This document shows, one piece after another, positions 45,581 through 56,069 of a stretch of DNA of 64,000 nt (position 1 is its first letter; each line of letters begins with the position of its first letter). Position numbers and translations under genes: made by a program. The DNA lies in assembly GCA_024364735.1 (NCBI GenBank), contig JAGFNQ010000714.1, positions 40,694-104,693 of the forward strand, given 5' to 3'. The notes beneath the pieces were generated by a model, which saw only the letters and a list, made by a program, of their open reading frames with translations, ran no database searches and was not told the DNA's origin. This stretch comes from Boesenbergia rotunda. Taxonomy: Eukaryota; Streptophyta; Magnoliopsida; Zingiberales; Zingiberaceae.

Positions 45581-47823
45581 TTAGGGTTTCGCTTCCCTAT
45601 CCCCCCTTTTATATGAATGTTGCCCAGTACTTCGGTATCCCGCATCAGCAACTGGCTCCGAACACCTTTGCCCAAATGGGCGGAGCCCTTGTCCTCTTCA
45701 AGCTTTTTTTCATTCCTCTGACCCCCCTGATTCTTCCATTTCTTTTTTGTCCCAGTTGGGTCCCGAGGGGCATTTGGCTTTACCGCCCGCTCTGGCCACA
45801 GGTTTCTGGGGGGCCTTCCTTCCTCTTACCAGGGGTGGAAGGAAAGATTCTTTTACATCCGGTTTCCTGAGCGTCCCTTTAGTCCCATCAACTAGACGGA
45901 GAATTTACCTCCTATTCCGGACCTTGGCGACTTCCAACAGGATGCGGGATATCAGAGAGCTAAGGGTATTCTGGCTGGGATGGAATTCCATAAGCTCCAA
46001 TTGGTGCAATGCGAGGAGCTCCTTTACAGGTCTGAGCTTAGTCCGAAAATCACAACCCTCATCCCCAACCTTCGTAAGTGGTTGTGTACCTGGTATAGTT
46101 CCTAGTTAATGTTGACTGATGCCTTTGTGTTTTTCTATTTTGCAGGCAACATTAAGTTCTCCCGCGTGATGAGTCAGCTCCTGAAGTAGGACCAGGCTAA
46201 CGAACAGGCGCTAGTCCCAGGTTCAGTCCCTTCTGCTCCCGCGGGCATCTCCACTGAGGGTGGTGAGGGAGCGAATGAGTCATCTGCATGCCGAGCAGTA
46301 CTAGAGGCCCCCCGAGACACTGGAGCCTCGGAGTTGCCAGCGGCCCCCCAAGGGGGATCAACTACTTTGAATACCGAGACCCCAGAGGGAAAAACTACAC
46401 CCCCTCCCTCTGTTGCGCCCCAGAGGCCCACACGCCTGAGAAGAAACGTCGGGAGCATGTATCCCAAAGGGACCACCCCCTAAAGAGGTTGAAGAAAAGT
46501 CCCCCCCCCAGAATTCTTGAGTTTGGATGCCCCCAAGGATGCGGCTTCACGGTCCCCAGGAGTTCAGGAAGGATCTTCCCCTTCTGCCATCGAGGCTCCT
46601 GCTCCTGTACTCGAAGCCCCAGCTCCCCCGATTGACCATTCGGCTGCTCCTCGCAGAAAAGAGGTGCCCAGGGATCTGCCCCACTCTCACCAGAAGGCCC
46701 CAAAGGTGAAGAAGAAGGCGACAAACAGTTCTCGGTCTATCCAAATAAAAGGGCTTGCTTCTGAGGGTTCACCTACGGCTTCAAGTTCAGAAGAAAATGT
46801 CCCTGACCCCAGAGACGTTCTCAGTCAGTCAAGGCTTCTACTGAGGAAATTCTTCCTTCCCCCTTTCTACCGTGGCGAGTAGCTGGATCAGCCCGCTACC
46901 TGGGCATGCTACATCAATCTCTCCTCTCGGCAAGTATTTTGACACGCTCTTTATTTATTTCAAAGCCTTTTACTAACTATCTGTATCTGCCCTGCAGGTT
47001 GCTTCTAACGGCACGGCTATCATCCACTTGCTTTGTTCCGGAGGGGTTATTGAAGACCTCCTCCGGCGTGTGGCAGATGCTGAGGTAGAAACAGGTCGGG
47101 CTCGCGAGGCCGGCCTCATGCAGTTGGAGGTCAGCCGGGTTCTTCGAGGGAAGATAGAGCACTATCTTAGTGCATTAATAGCGGTCGAGAATACCTTGCA
47201 TGGGTTAGGCTCCGGGAGCGACTCGGATCCGAGAAGAACCAGGTCCTGGTGGAGGAACTGTAGAAGCTATCACAGGAGCGGGAGCAACTCCAGGCCCGGA
47301 CAGGGGAGTTGACTGATCAAATCAACCTCCTGGAATCATCGATGAAGGCTTTGGAGGACCGGGATGTGGAACGGGAGTGCTTGATGGCTCTGTGAGAACA
47401 CAACTAGAACCGTCGCATTCTTATGCTGTCGACCTCCAGGAGCAAGTTACCTAGGCCAAAGCCCAGGCCTCTGCTGCTAGCAAGCAGCTCCAGGAGATAC
47501 AAGAGGCTCAGGATGACCTACTCCGGGAGGTGGCAACGCTGACTGCTACCAAGGAGGAGGTCGAGGCCAAGATACAGCAGCAATAGAGTATTCACGCGAC
47601 TCAACTATCCCAGGCCGAGGCAGAGTCCAAGACTAAGTCCCTGGAATCGGAAGAGTATGCTGAGGTGGTAGCAGTGCAATCACATAAGCGCCTCAAACAA
47701 GGCTTCTATGACGCTATCAGCCAGTTGGAGAAGGATCAACTGTTGAAACCAGATGCGGACTTGTGCGCGATAACCGTCCAGCGGGTCTGGGACGATCATC
47801 CCCCGGAAGAGAAAACCCTATAG
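45581..47823 (+). pseudogene. Tat antisense 3' gene (conserved domain plus coiled coil)
   Basis: The plus strand, opposite to the Tat polyprotein, encodes the protein long known from the 3' end of Tat-lineage elements (annotated as 'putative gypsy type transposon', Pfam PF04195 type, from memory). The conserved NVAQYFGIPHQQLAPNTFAQ block starts at 45613. The next conserved part (GWKERFFYIRFPERP, about 45830) is in another frame, so there is a frameshift. GT-AG introns are plausible at about 46075-46146 and 46930-46998. The second half is a Pro/Ser-rich linker and then a long Glu/Gln/Leu-rich coiled coil with several stops (e.g. 46879, 47262). The final frame ends at TAG 47821-47823. Function is unknown. 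Confidence 0.8.
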
Positions 47824-47989
47824 GATCCTTCTTGACCCCGGCATAAACTGTCTGACCACTTTTTGGCCCGTGCATTTTTCTTCTGTTTAAGTTCACTCTT
47901 GTAAGACAAGTATGTAGTTGTTTCACCATTGAATGTCGACATCACTGGACTTCTTATATTTTGATGGATTTCTTGCCCCTCCATAGAAT
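47824..47989. other. Spacer between antisense gene and tandem repeats
   Basis: Short AT-rich sequence, probably the 3' UTR of the antisense gene. Nothing else seen. Confidence 0.5.
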
Positions 47990-48409
47990 GTTCAGTCTCT
48001 GGTCGGGCCTGTGCAGCCAGGCTGTAGGGTTTTAGCAGCACTTGGCCGAGCGTGGACAGCTCCGAGACCAAGCCTATACGTCGAGAGGTGGTAGGGTTTC
48101 AGCAGCTCTTGGCCGGGCTTGTACAACTCCGAGGCCAAGCCTACACACCGAGAGGCTGTAAGGTTTTAGTAGCTCTTGGCCGGGCATGTATAGCTCTGAG
48201 GCCAAGCCTACACACCAAGAGGTTGTAACGTTTTAGCAGCTTTTGGCCGGGCATGTACAGCTCTGAGGTCAAGCCTACACACCAAGAGGCTGTAGGATTT
48301 TAGCAGCTCTTGGCCGGGTGTGTATAGCTCTGAGGCCAAGCCTACACAGCGAGAGGCTGTAGGATTTTAGCAGCTCTTGGCTGGGCGTGTACAGCTCCGA
48401 GGCCAAGCC
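47990..48409. repeat. Tat 67-bp tandem repeat array, first block
   Basis: About six units with the core GGCTGTAGGGTTTTAGCAGC and CTACACACCGAGA. Each unit has a short hairpin, CTTGGCC and GGCCAAG, around an 18-base loop. The array is cut at 48410 by an LTR-like insertion. Confidence 0.93.
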
Positions 48410-49646
48410 TGTTGGTGTAGTCTTGGTTAGGTCAAGGTTAACCTAGTTTGACTAGGCTCGGGTGAGCTTAAGTCTGGTAAGCTTGGTGAGCTTAAGTTTG
48501 GATGTTTGATAATGATGTTTGAATGTCATATGATGTTTGAATATCGTATGATGTCAAGTGGGTCAAGGTTGACTGAAAAGGCCTAGTGGGACTAGGCACA
48601 CCTAGTGGGACTAGGTGAAGTCCAGGTGGATCGGGGAGATCGCACGCTGGCATCGGAAAAGACCTAGTGGGACTAGGCACACCTAGTGGGACTAGGTAAA
48701 GTCCAGGTAGATCGGGGAGATTGCATGTTGGCATCGGAAAAGACCTAGTGGGACTAGACACACCTAGTGGGACTAGGTGAAGTCCGGGTGGATCGGGGAG
48801 ATTGTACGCTGGCATGGGAAAAGGCCTAGTGGGACTAGGTGAAGTGCAGATGGATCGGGGAGATCGCATGCTGGCAAGGTAGAAGTCTACCGAGAGATTA
48901 GACCTAACTCGAGGGTTAGGCGAATCTGGTTGGGAACCAGGTTAAGTCCGAGCTGGGAGCTAGGCAGTAGAAATTCAGGTGGGTCAAAGGGGTTGACCGG
49001 ACACTTGGTAGGGGATCCTAGACTTGTGAAAACAAGTTAGGTCGGACTCAATCGATTGGGTGAATCGATCAGTTGATCGATTAGGGCAGTTTGCGCGAGA
49101 GAACATAAGGGTTCTGAATCGATTCAGGACACTCGTAATCGATTGGCTAATCGATTACGGTTCGAAAACTAGCAGTTGAACGTCTAGATATGACGTGGTA
49201 ATCGATTGGGTAATCGATCCAGAAACCCTAGGCGTCGGGTATAAGAGTTTTCACGCAGGTTTTGAGCCACAACACTTCTCCCCTTCTTCTCCTTCATCAG
49301 TGCCATTTCAAGGGAAGCCTTGGAGGATATTGCTGCTACATTTCTAAGGTTCCAGAGGCAATCACAAGCTTGAAGATAGCAAGGAAAGCAAAGTGTGAGC
49401 TTATTATTGTAAATCTTGTAAGATTTCATTTTGTATTTGCTTTGTTCTTGTTGTATCTTTGTAAAAGCTTGTAAGAAGTTTCTCCATCTCAAGAAGGAGG
49501 TCTTTCATAGTGTATGAGAGAGTGAGGAGAGTGGATCCTTGGATTAGTCACCCGTTCGGGGTGGATACCAAGTAAATCCTTTGTGTTAGCGTTTGCTCGA
49601 GTCTTCCGCCGCGATAAATCATCACGGAGCAAATCGGAGCTAATCA
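48410..49646 (+). repeat. LTR-like insertion, probable solo LTR of another copia family
   Basis: It begins TGTTGGTGTAGTCTTGG and ends GGAGCTAATCA. It holds four 81-bp tandem units (about 48576-48880), a cluster of ATCGAT-type palindromes (49048-49220), a TATAAG box (about 49240) and the GGGGTGGATACCAAGTAAATC block shared with copia LTRs here. The flanking 5-mers (AAGCC and CCGAG) do not match. The insertion may therefore have been altered by recombination between repeat units. Confidence 0.65.
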
Positions 49647-50575
49647 CCGAGAGGCTGTAGGGTTTTAGCAGTTCTTGGCGGGGCATGCATAGCTCGGAGG
49701 CCAAGACTACACACCGAGAGACTGTAGGGTTTTAGCAGCTCTTGGCCGGGCATGTGCAGCTCCGAGACCAAGGCTACACATCGAGAGGCTGTAAGGTTTT
49801 AGCAGCTCTTGGCCGGGCGTGTACAGCTCCGAGGCCAAGCCTACACACCGAGAGATTGTAGGGTTTTAGCAACTCTTGGTGGGTTATAGCAGGTCTTGGT
49901 CGTGTGTGTACAACTCCAAGACCAAGCCTACACACCGAGAGGCTGTAGGGTTTTAGCATCTCTTGGCCGGACGTATACAGCTCCGAGGCCAAGCCTACAC
50001 ACCGAGAGGTTGTAGGGTTTTAACAGCTCTTGGCCGGGAGTGTACAGCTCCAAGGCCATGCCTACACACCGTGAGGCTGTAGGGTTTTTGCGGCTCTTGG
50101 CCGAGCGTGTACAGCTCCGAGGCCAAGCCTACACACCGAGAGGCTGTAGGGTTTTAGCAGCTCTTGGCCGGTTTTAGCAGCTCTTGGGCGGGCATGTACA
50201 ACTCTGAGACCAAGCCTACACACTGAGAGGCTGTAGGGTTTTAGAAGCTCTTGGCCAGGCGTGTATAGCTCCGAGGCCAACCCTACACACCGAGAGACTG
50301 TAGGATTTTAGTAGCTCTTGGTTGGGCATGTACAGCTCCGAGGCCAAGCCTACACACCGAGAGGCTGTAGGGTTTTAGCAGCTCTTGGTCGGGCGTGTAC
50401 AGCTCCGAGGCCAAGTCTACACACCGAGAGGCTGTAGGGTTTTAGCAGCTCTTGGCCAGGCGTGTATAGCTCTGAGGCCAAGCCTACACACCGAGAGGCT
50501 GTAGGGTTTTAACAGCTCTTGGCCGGCCATGTACAGCTCCGAGGCCAAGCCTACACACCGAGATGCTATAGGGTT
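49647..50575. repeat. Tat 67-bp tandem repeat array, second block
   Basis: About 13-14 units, some partial (e.g. near 49866-49890 and 50160-50190, where half-units are repeated). ORFs across it just translate the repeat; the period is not a multiple of three, so it is non-coding. Confidence 0.93.
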
Positions 50576-50694
50576 TTGCACGGGTGGGGACTCAACGTTC
50601 GTTCGCATAATATTTCACTTGTACATTTTATTCATTATACCAAGAGGAGGTAGAAAAATAAAGAATACAGCGAGTAAGTACATAATGTAGTACC
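50576..50694. other. Spacer between the tandem repeats and the integrase end
   Basis: About 120 bases of unique sequence, part of the Tat 3' untranslated region. Confidence 0.5.
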
Positions 50695-51750
50695 TCACTG
50701 AGTACAGTAAGGGCGGAGATGGTTGGCATGCCAGGGTCTTTCCAACCTCTTGCCTTTATTGTCTTCCAGGTAATAGCTACCCTCGGCGAGCTTTTTGATG
50801 ATGACATAGGGGTCGTCCCACTGCGACTCTAACTTTCCGGGGTCCCCCACCGATTTTGTTCTCTTCCAGACTCTGTCACTGACCTCGAAGCTGCGGGCGA
50901 TCACTCAGTGGTTGTAGGCTTGCTGCATCCTCCTCCGATATGCCTCCAACCTCGCTGCGGCTTTATCCCGTACCTCCGAGATGAGGTCTAGATCAATCAG
51001 GCATTCTCGGTCGTTGTCTTCCTTGCGATAATAATGCCATCGTGTAGATTCTTCCCCCACCTCCACTGGGATGAAGGCTTCAGCGCCATAGACCAGTTGA
51101 AAAGGGCTCTCGCCCGTCCCTTCTCGTGGGGTAGTTCAGTAGGACCACAGGATGCTGGGGAGTTCTTCATCCCAGCTGTCTCCGACGTAGTCTAACTTTA
51201 TCTTGAGTCCCCGCAGGATCTACCAATTGACGACCTCGACTTGTCCATTGCTCTGTGGGTATGCGACTGAGGTGAAAGCCTGTTGAATGCCTAACCCTTT
51301 GCACCACTCCTTCAGTTTGCGTCCGGAGAACTGTCTTCCATTGTCCGACACCAGCTCATAGGGGATGCCGTATCGGCAGACAATGTCCCTCCATAGGACT
51401 TTCATCACAACCCCCTCCGTGATGTTCGCTAGAGGTTCAATCTCTACCCATTTAGAGAAGTAATCCACGAGGACCAAGAGAAATTTCTTCTGCTGGGGCC
51501 CAACGGGAAAGGGGCCTACGATCTCCATTCCCCATTGATCAAAAGGGCAGGATATCGTGGAGCCTTGCAAGGGCTCCGTCGGGCAGTGAGTCACACACTG
51601 ATGTCTCTGACAGGCCTCGCACCCGGCCACAAACATGAGAGTATCGGCTTGCAAGGTAGGCCAAAAGTACCCTGCCAAAAGAATCTTCTGGGACAGGGAT
51701 CTTCCCCCAATGTGACTCCCGCAGATGCCTTCATCTACCTCCCTCATCAC
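50695..51750 (-). pseudogene. Tat integrase
   Basis: Minus-strand frame with a zinc region (ICGSHIGGR, then CEACQRH) and a DDE core. The first acidic position reads WGMEIVGPFP, where the family has Asp, while VSDNGRQF and NGQVEVVNW keep the other two. Stops break the frame near 51220, 51135 and 50905, but the C-terminal domain is visible down to 50695 (DRVWKRTKSVGDPGKLESQW, then HANHLRPYC). Integrase inserts the cDNA; this copy is dead because of the stops. Confidence 0.88.
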
Positions 51751-51995
51751 ATAGTCAGTCTCCTCTGGCCCGATGCATTTTAGGAGGGGCCGGGCAAAGA
51801 CCCTCCTATACAGCTGATCCCCGACCAGTGTGAATTTGACTACCCGGCGGCGGAAGAGCCGGCCGCCTTGGACCTCGCTTGTGACTGTCTCATCCCGCAG
51901 GAAAGCTATGTAGGGATCCCTCCAGTCGGTCCGGTCGTTGCCACCTTCTTCCTACCCAATTTGTATGACCATTTCTTTCGCTGCGCGAGGCTCGT

Positions 51996-53199
51996 CTAGC
52001 TGCCAGGTGGATATGAGCTGGCCAGTTTGGCCAACTCATCAGCCCGGAGGTTGTCCGACCTGGAGATCTTCTGCAAGATGACCTCCGAGAAGGAGGCCTT
52101 CAGTTGTTCGTAGAGGGCTACATACTTCTGCAAGCGCTCACACCGGACTTCAAAGTCGCCCTTTATCTGCTGCGCTACCAATTGTGAGTATGAATATATC
52201 ATGACCCGACAGGGCCCAATGTGCTTGGCTGCTTGTAGGCCTGCTAGGATAGCCTCGTATTCGGCTTCGTTGTTGGTAACCTTGAAACGGAGCCTGATGG
52301 ACAGATGCAGTGTGTCCCCCCGAGAGGAAGTCATCAGCACTCCGACCCTGCTATGCTGACTATTGGAAGATCCGTCTATATAGACTTTCCACATCCCTTC
52401 GGCTTCAGCCTCCGGGACGGTCTCCAGCATGAAGTCAGAGAGGGCTTGGGCCTTGATGGCGACGAGGGGCTGATACTCGATGTCGTACTCACTTAATTCC
52501 GTCGTCCACTTGATTAGTCGGCCCGAAGCCTCGGGATTAGTGAGGACTCGGGCGAGCGGGCTATTGGTGAGGACCACGATGGGATGTGCTACGAAATATA
52601 GCCTTAACCTTCGCGCCACCAAGACAAAGGCATAAGCCAGTTTCTCCATCGTGGTGTAGCGTGTCTCGGCATCCTTGAGAAGGTGTCCAAAGAAATATAC
52701 GAGATATTGCACCCGATCTTGCTCTCAGACGAGCAGCGAGCCGACCGCTTGCACTGCTGCCGATAGGTAGACAAATAAGGTCTCCCCCACCACAGGTTTG
52801 TGGAGAATGGGGAGGGCGACGAGATAAGCCTTCAAATTTGCAAAATGCTTCTCACACTGGTCGTCCCAATCAAACTTGGCAGCTTTCCTCAATATCTTGA
52901 AGAAGGAGAGGGTCTTGTCTGCGGATTTAGAGATGAACCTGGATAGTGTCGTGATCCTTCCATTCAACCGCTGCACCTCCTTGAAGTTACGCGGGGGCGG
53001 CATATCTAGAATGACTTTTACCTTTTCTGTGTTAGCCTCGATTCCCCTCTCCTTCACCATGTACCCAAGGAACCTACCGCTCTTTACGCCGAACATGCAT
53101 TTAGCAAGGTTCAACTTGAGCCTGTGGGCTCTCAGGGTGGTGAACGTTTCTTTGAGGTCGGCTATCATGTCTCCTCTCTTGTCAGTCTTTACTAGGATG
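51996..53199 (-). pseudogene. Tat reverse transcriptase (C-terminal part), RNase H and second archaeal-type RNase H
   Basis: From 53199 downward, the RT continues after the solo LTR with HRLKLNLAKCMFGVKSGRFLG, followed by a weak first RNase H (about 52840-52430) and then a second RNase H starting YIDGSSN with NNEAEYEAILAGL and DNLRADELAKLA. The second RNase H is the hallmark of the Tat lineage. Its third catalytic position reads SYSQLV, where SDSQLV is usual, so one Asp is lost. A TGA near 52722 breaks the frame between the two parts and looks like CGA-to-TGA. Confidence 0.88.
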
Positions 53200-53204
53200 T
53201 CGTA

Positions 53205-54162
53205 TGTTATATCGTGTTTGTCTTGCTAGAGAGGGGGGGGGTGAATAGCAACTTTCGATTTGTCTACCTACAACGTTAGCAAGCGCAAGCGGAAACCTAA
53301 TAAAAACAAATTAAAACATTGCTAATGCACCTATTTACGTGGTTCGGAGATAAAAACTCCTACTCCACGGCTGCCCGTAAGGTGGGCGATCCCTAATCCG
53401 TCGGTGGATGATTCCCCGGAGCACCTCCGGCTAGATCTCGTAGCTCCTTGTGGGTGAAGAAACCTCTCCACAACCTCTGGACACTATCTGAGCACAACAG
53501 ACTACTAACTCACTCTATCCAAGCAAGTTTCGCCAGGGGTAAACAGCTTGAACCGAGCTCCTTTAAATAGAGCTCGAGCTAAATATGACCGTTGGCCAGT
53601 CGACTGCCCCTGGGGCAGTCGACTGGCCTTCCCTGAATTCGAATTCTCACACACTGACCTTTCGAATTTTGGTCATCCCAGTCGACTGGTCCCCTTCTAA
53701 GCCTAGGGTTCCCTTCCTAAGTACATTTCTCTCCGTACTCAAACCCTTCCGGCTTAGTTCCCGAGTACAAACACTCACACTCGGACCCTCACGACCTGGT
53801 CGACTCTTCAATCAGCAGTCTCGATCTGTTGCCTTCACACCCTCTTCGTCTTCGGGTCCCCGTCCCTCGGATGCCGACGCAAGCCCTCGGCTTGCCTCCA
53901 TGTCACCCTTCATGCATGCCTTGAAGTCCGCGTCCCTCGGCTCATCGTCTCTGCCCATGGTCCCTCGGATGTGCACACAAGCCTCCAGCTTGCCTCCATG
54001 CCACCCTTCACCTGAAGACATCCAACCAAGTCTATGTGTACCTGCAAACCTGCACACTCACATACACATATTAGTCTAACAACAAATCCTAACTTACCCA
54101 TATTGACACACACATCAAAACCCATGATCCTGCAGATCATACTTGGGCCGATTGCCCCAACA
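53205..54162 (-). mobile_element. Solo LTR of the Copia-B family
   Basis: On the minus strand it runs from TGTTGGGGCAATCGGCCC to ATATAACA, 958 bases, close to the Copia-B LTR length of 965. It includes GTCGAC palindromes (53594-53628, about 53679-53692) and the CCCTCTCTAGC end block. The flanking 5-mers are TCGTA (53200-53204) and TCGTC (54163-54167), one mismatch. The coding frame of Tat RT continues exactly across it. It arose by LTR-LTR recombination of a full insertion. Confidence 0.9.
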
Positions 54163-54167
54163 TCGTC

Positions 54168-55008
54168 CACGTACACCTCGATGTTTCTCCCGATCTGGTG
54201 CCTGAAGACTTTGTCCATCATCCGCTGGTACGTAGCACCAACATTGCGTAAGCCGAAAGGCATGATGTTGTAGCAATACATGCCATCGGCCGTCACAAAA
54301 CTGACTTTCTCTTGGTCCTCGGGAGCGAGGGAGACTTGGTGATAGCCTTAGTAAGCTTCTAACATTGATATAAACTCACAACCGGCTGTAGAATCCACCA
54401 ATCGATCTATCCGAGGTATGGGATAGCAGTCCTTTGGGCAAGCTTTGTTCAAGTCACGAAAGTCGATGCAGACTCGCCATTTGCCTCCTGGCTTGGGAAC
54501 AAGGACCACATTGGCCAACTAGGCCGGAAATTGAACTTATCGGATGTGTCCAGCTTTTAGCAACTTCTGAACCTCGTCTCGAATAGCCTTATCTTGGTCA
54601 GGTGCAAAGTGCCTCCATCTTTGCTTCATTGAATGGGCTCTGGACGTAACATACAGGTGGTGCATGAACAGCGCCGGTGGGACCCCTTTAATTGCTTCAG
54701 CAGCCCAAGCAAAAACGTCTTGGTGGTTTCACAGATAGTCTATGAGACGACTTCTTAGTTCCGACATGAGGTCGAGAGCGATGCACTTACTTCCCCCTCC
54801 ACATTGAGGGTGAATCTGCACTTCCTCACTCTCGACCTCCCTCCGTTCCTCCTTGGGCCCCCCCTCTTCTTGCGGGTCGGCGAGGTCTTCTGGCAAGATC
54901 TCGTGCAGATCAAGGTCCTCCCCCGTAGGGACGAGGGGTTGCCACTCCGGTCCTGCCATCGGTGCTCCTTCAGGTGTTTTGCTAGTTTCCCACAGACGAC
55001 CCCAAATT
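54168..55008 (-). pseudogene. Tat leader and reverse transcriptase N-terminal part (gag and protease missing)
   Basis: Directly after the 5' LTR the minus strand has the leader-like AATTTGGGGTCGTCTGTGGG and a short frame starting MAGPEW. It then joins an acidic pre-RT segment (EDLADPQEEGGPKEERREVE) and the RT itself (DVFAW near 54715, FRDLNKACPKD near 54460, MPFGLRNVGATYQRMMDKVF near 54255, EVYVDD cut at 54168). There is no gag capsid domain, zinc knuckle or protease, so about 1.5-2 kb normally found here is absent. Several TGA/TAG stops replace Trp or Gln codons. Confidence 0.8.
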
Positions 55009-55701
55009 TGTTCCAGAAGGAATCGACGGCGATGTCCAGTCATCGGAGGTTCTGCCCACGTGGAAGTCGCTGTGCCGGGGAGGAACTCAGTATCTTGCTA
55101 GGTCAACACGAGCGTTAGGGGACACGCCGGAAGAGGCCTGACGGAGTCCACTCCGACGCTCAAGTCAGTGTATCATTGGAGAGTAAAGGCAGTAAAAAAG
55201 GCAAAATGTATGTAGGGTTGAGAGAGAGTACCCCCTACCAGTGGGGTTCGACTACCTTTTGTACCAGAGGTCGCAGGGACTATAGTACGTGTCCCTGTGC
55301 TTCTCGCCACGTTCCCCTTATCTTCGGTTACGAGATCTCCCCTGTAATGGTCGTAGCCGTCATTCAATCTAGCCTGTTGTAAGGATGAGGAGGATAATGA
55401 CCGAGGATTGCGAGCCCTGATCCTCCCATCACCATTGGTGATCCTTATCCAGGGGGCCGCAAATATGGGGTTCATGATTTGAGGTTGACGGTGACTCGGG
55501 GCTTCGATCCCCCGAAGTGACCTCGGGGATTCTAGGCACGGAGGAGACATGGGTGACAAACCTCCCCGGGGTGATCCCGGGTCCCGACCTCCCGAGGTGA
55601 TCCTGGGGGATTTGTTCCTCCCGGGCACAGCTATCCCCAGGGGGGCCTGAAGCTCTGGAAGAAGGGTCTTTCCGACCAGTCAAGTAGCATCGTGCAGCTT
55701 C
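55009..55701 (-). repeat. Tat 5' LTR, proximal part
   Basis: It matches 1430-2120. The minus-strand end reads CCTTCTGGAACA next to the leader. It is cut at 55701 (GCAGCTTC) by Copia-D; the rest must lie beyond the window. Confidence 0.88.
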
Positions 55702-56069
55702 TGTTGGTGTAGAATGCACCCAAGTCAAACCTGTGTTTTGATAATGGCAACAAAGGTCAAAAGTTAAGTCTTACTTGGTTTCTAACAAGTTACTCTAGTG
55801 TGCAGAGACAAAGTCCTAGCGAAGGAATGCTAGGCACCTGGTGAAGGATTGCCAAGATACAAAACCCTAGCGAAGGACTGCTAGGCACCTGGCGAAGGAC
55901 TGCCAGTATCCAAGCCCTAGCGACGGACTGCTAGGCAACTGGTGAAGGACTGCCAGTATCAAAGCCCTAGCGAAGGACTGCTAGGCAACTGGCGAAGGAC
56001 TGCCAGCATCCAAGACCTGGCAAAGGACCGTCAGGCAAAAGTCCAACCAAAGGAGCGGTTGGCATCAGG
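55702..56069 (+). repeat. Copia-D LTR, first part
   Basis: It starts TGTTGGTGTAGAATGCACCC. Positions about 55811-56040 are five tandem copies of a roughly 50-bp unit with CCTAGCGAAGGACTGCTAGG. It ends in TCAGG (56065-56069), the target duplication of Copia-C, and resumes at 63455. Whether a full Copia-D or only a solo LTR is present cannot be seen. Confidence 0.85.

Larger units (their letters stand above)
1430..55701 (-). mobile_element. Ty3/gypsy Tat-lineage retrotransposon (outermost element)
   Basis: The parts of one minus-strand element are the 3' LTR (1430-2809 plus 45449-45573), a plus-strand antisense gene (45581-47823), tandem repeats (47990-50575), integrase, RNase H and reverse transcriptase (50695-55008), and the 5' LTR (55009 to beyond the window). 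The LTR ends are short inverted repeats: one end reads CTTTCTGGAACA and the other TGTCCCAGAAAG on the minus strand. The base order after the 5' LTR (AATTTGGGGTCGTCTGTGGG) resembles the leader of plant Tat elements. A second RNase H and the antisense 3' gene both point to Tat. Five other insertions interrupt the element. Its right end lies outside the window, so no TSD can be checked. Confidence 0.85.

Noticed and set aside
47990..50575. Regularly spaced repeats resembling a CRISPR array
   Set aside because: The units are contiguous and about 67 bp with no unique spacers, in a plant retrotransposon; it is an ordinary tandem array.
49774..50608. Minus-strand ORFs of 60-70 codons across the 67-bp repeats
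   Set aside because: They translate the tandem repeat; the period is not divisible by three and the frames drift, so no protein is indicated.
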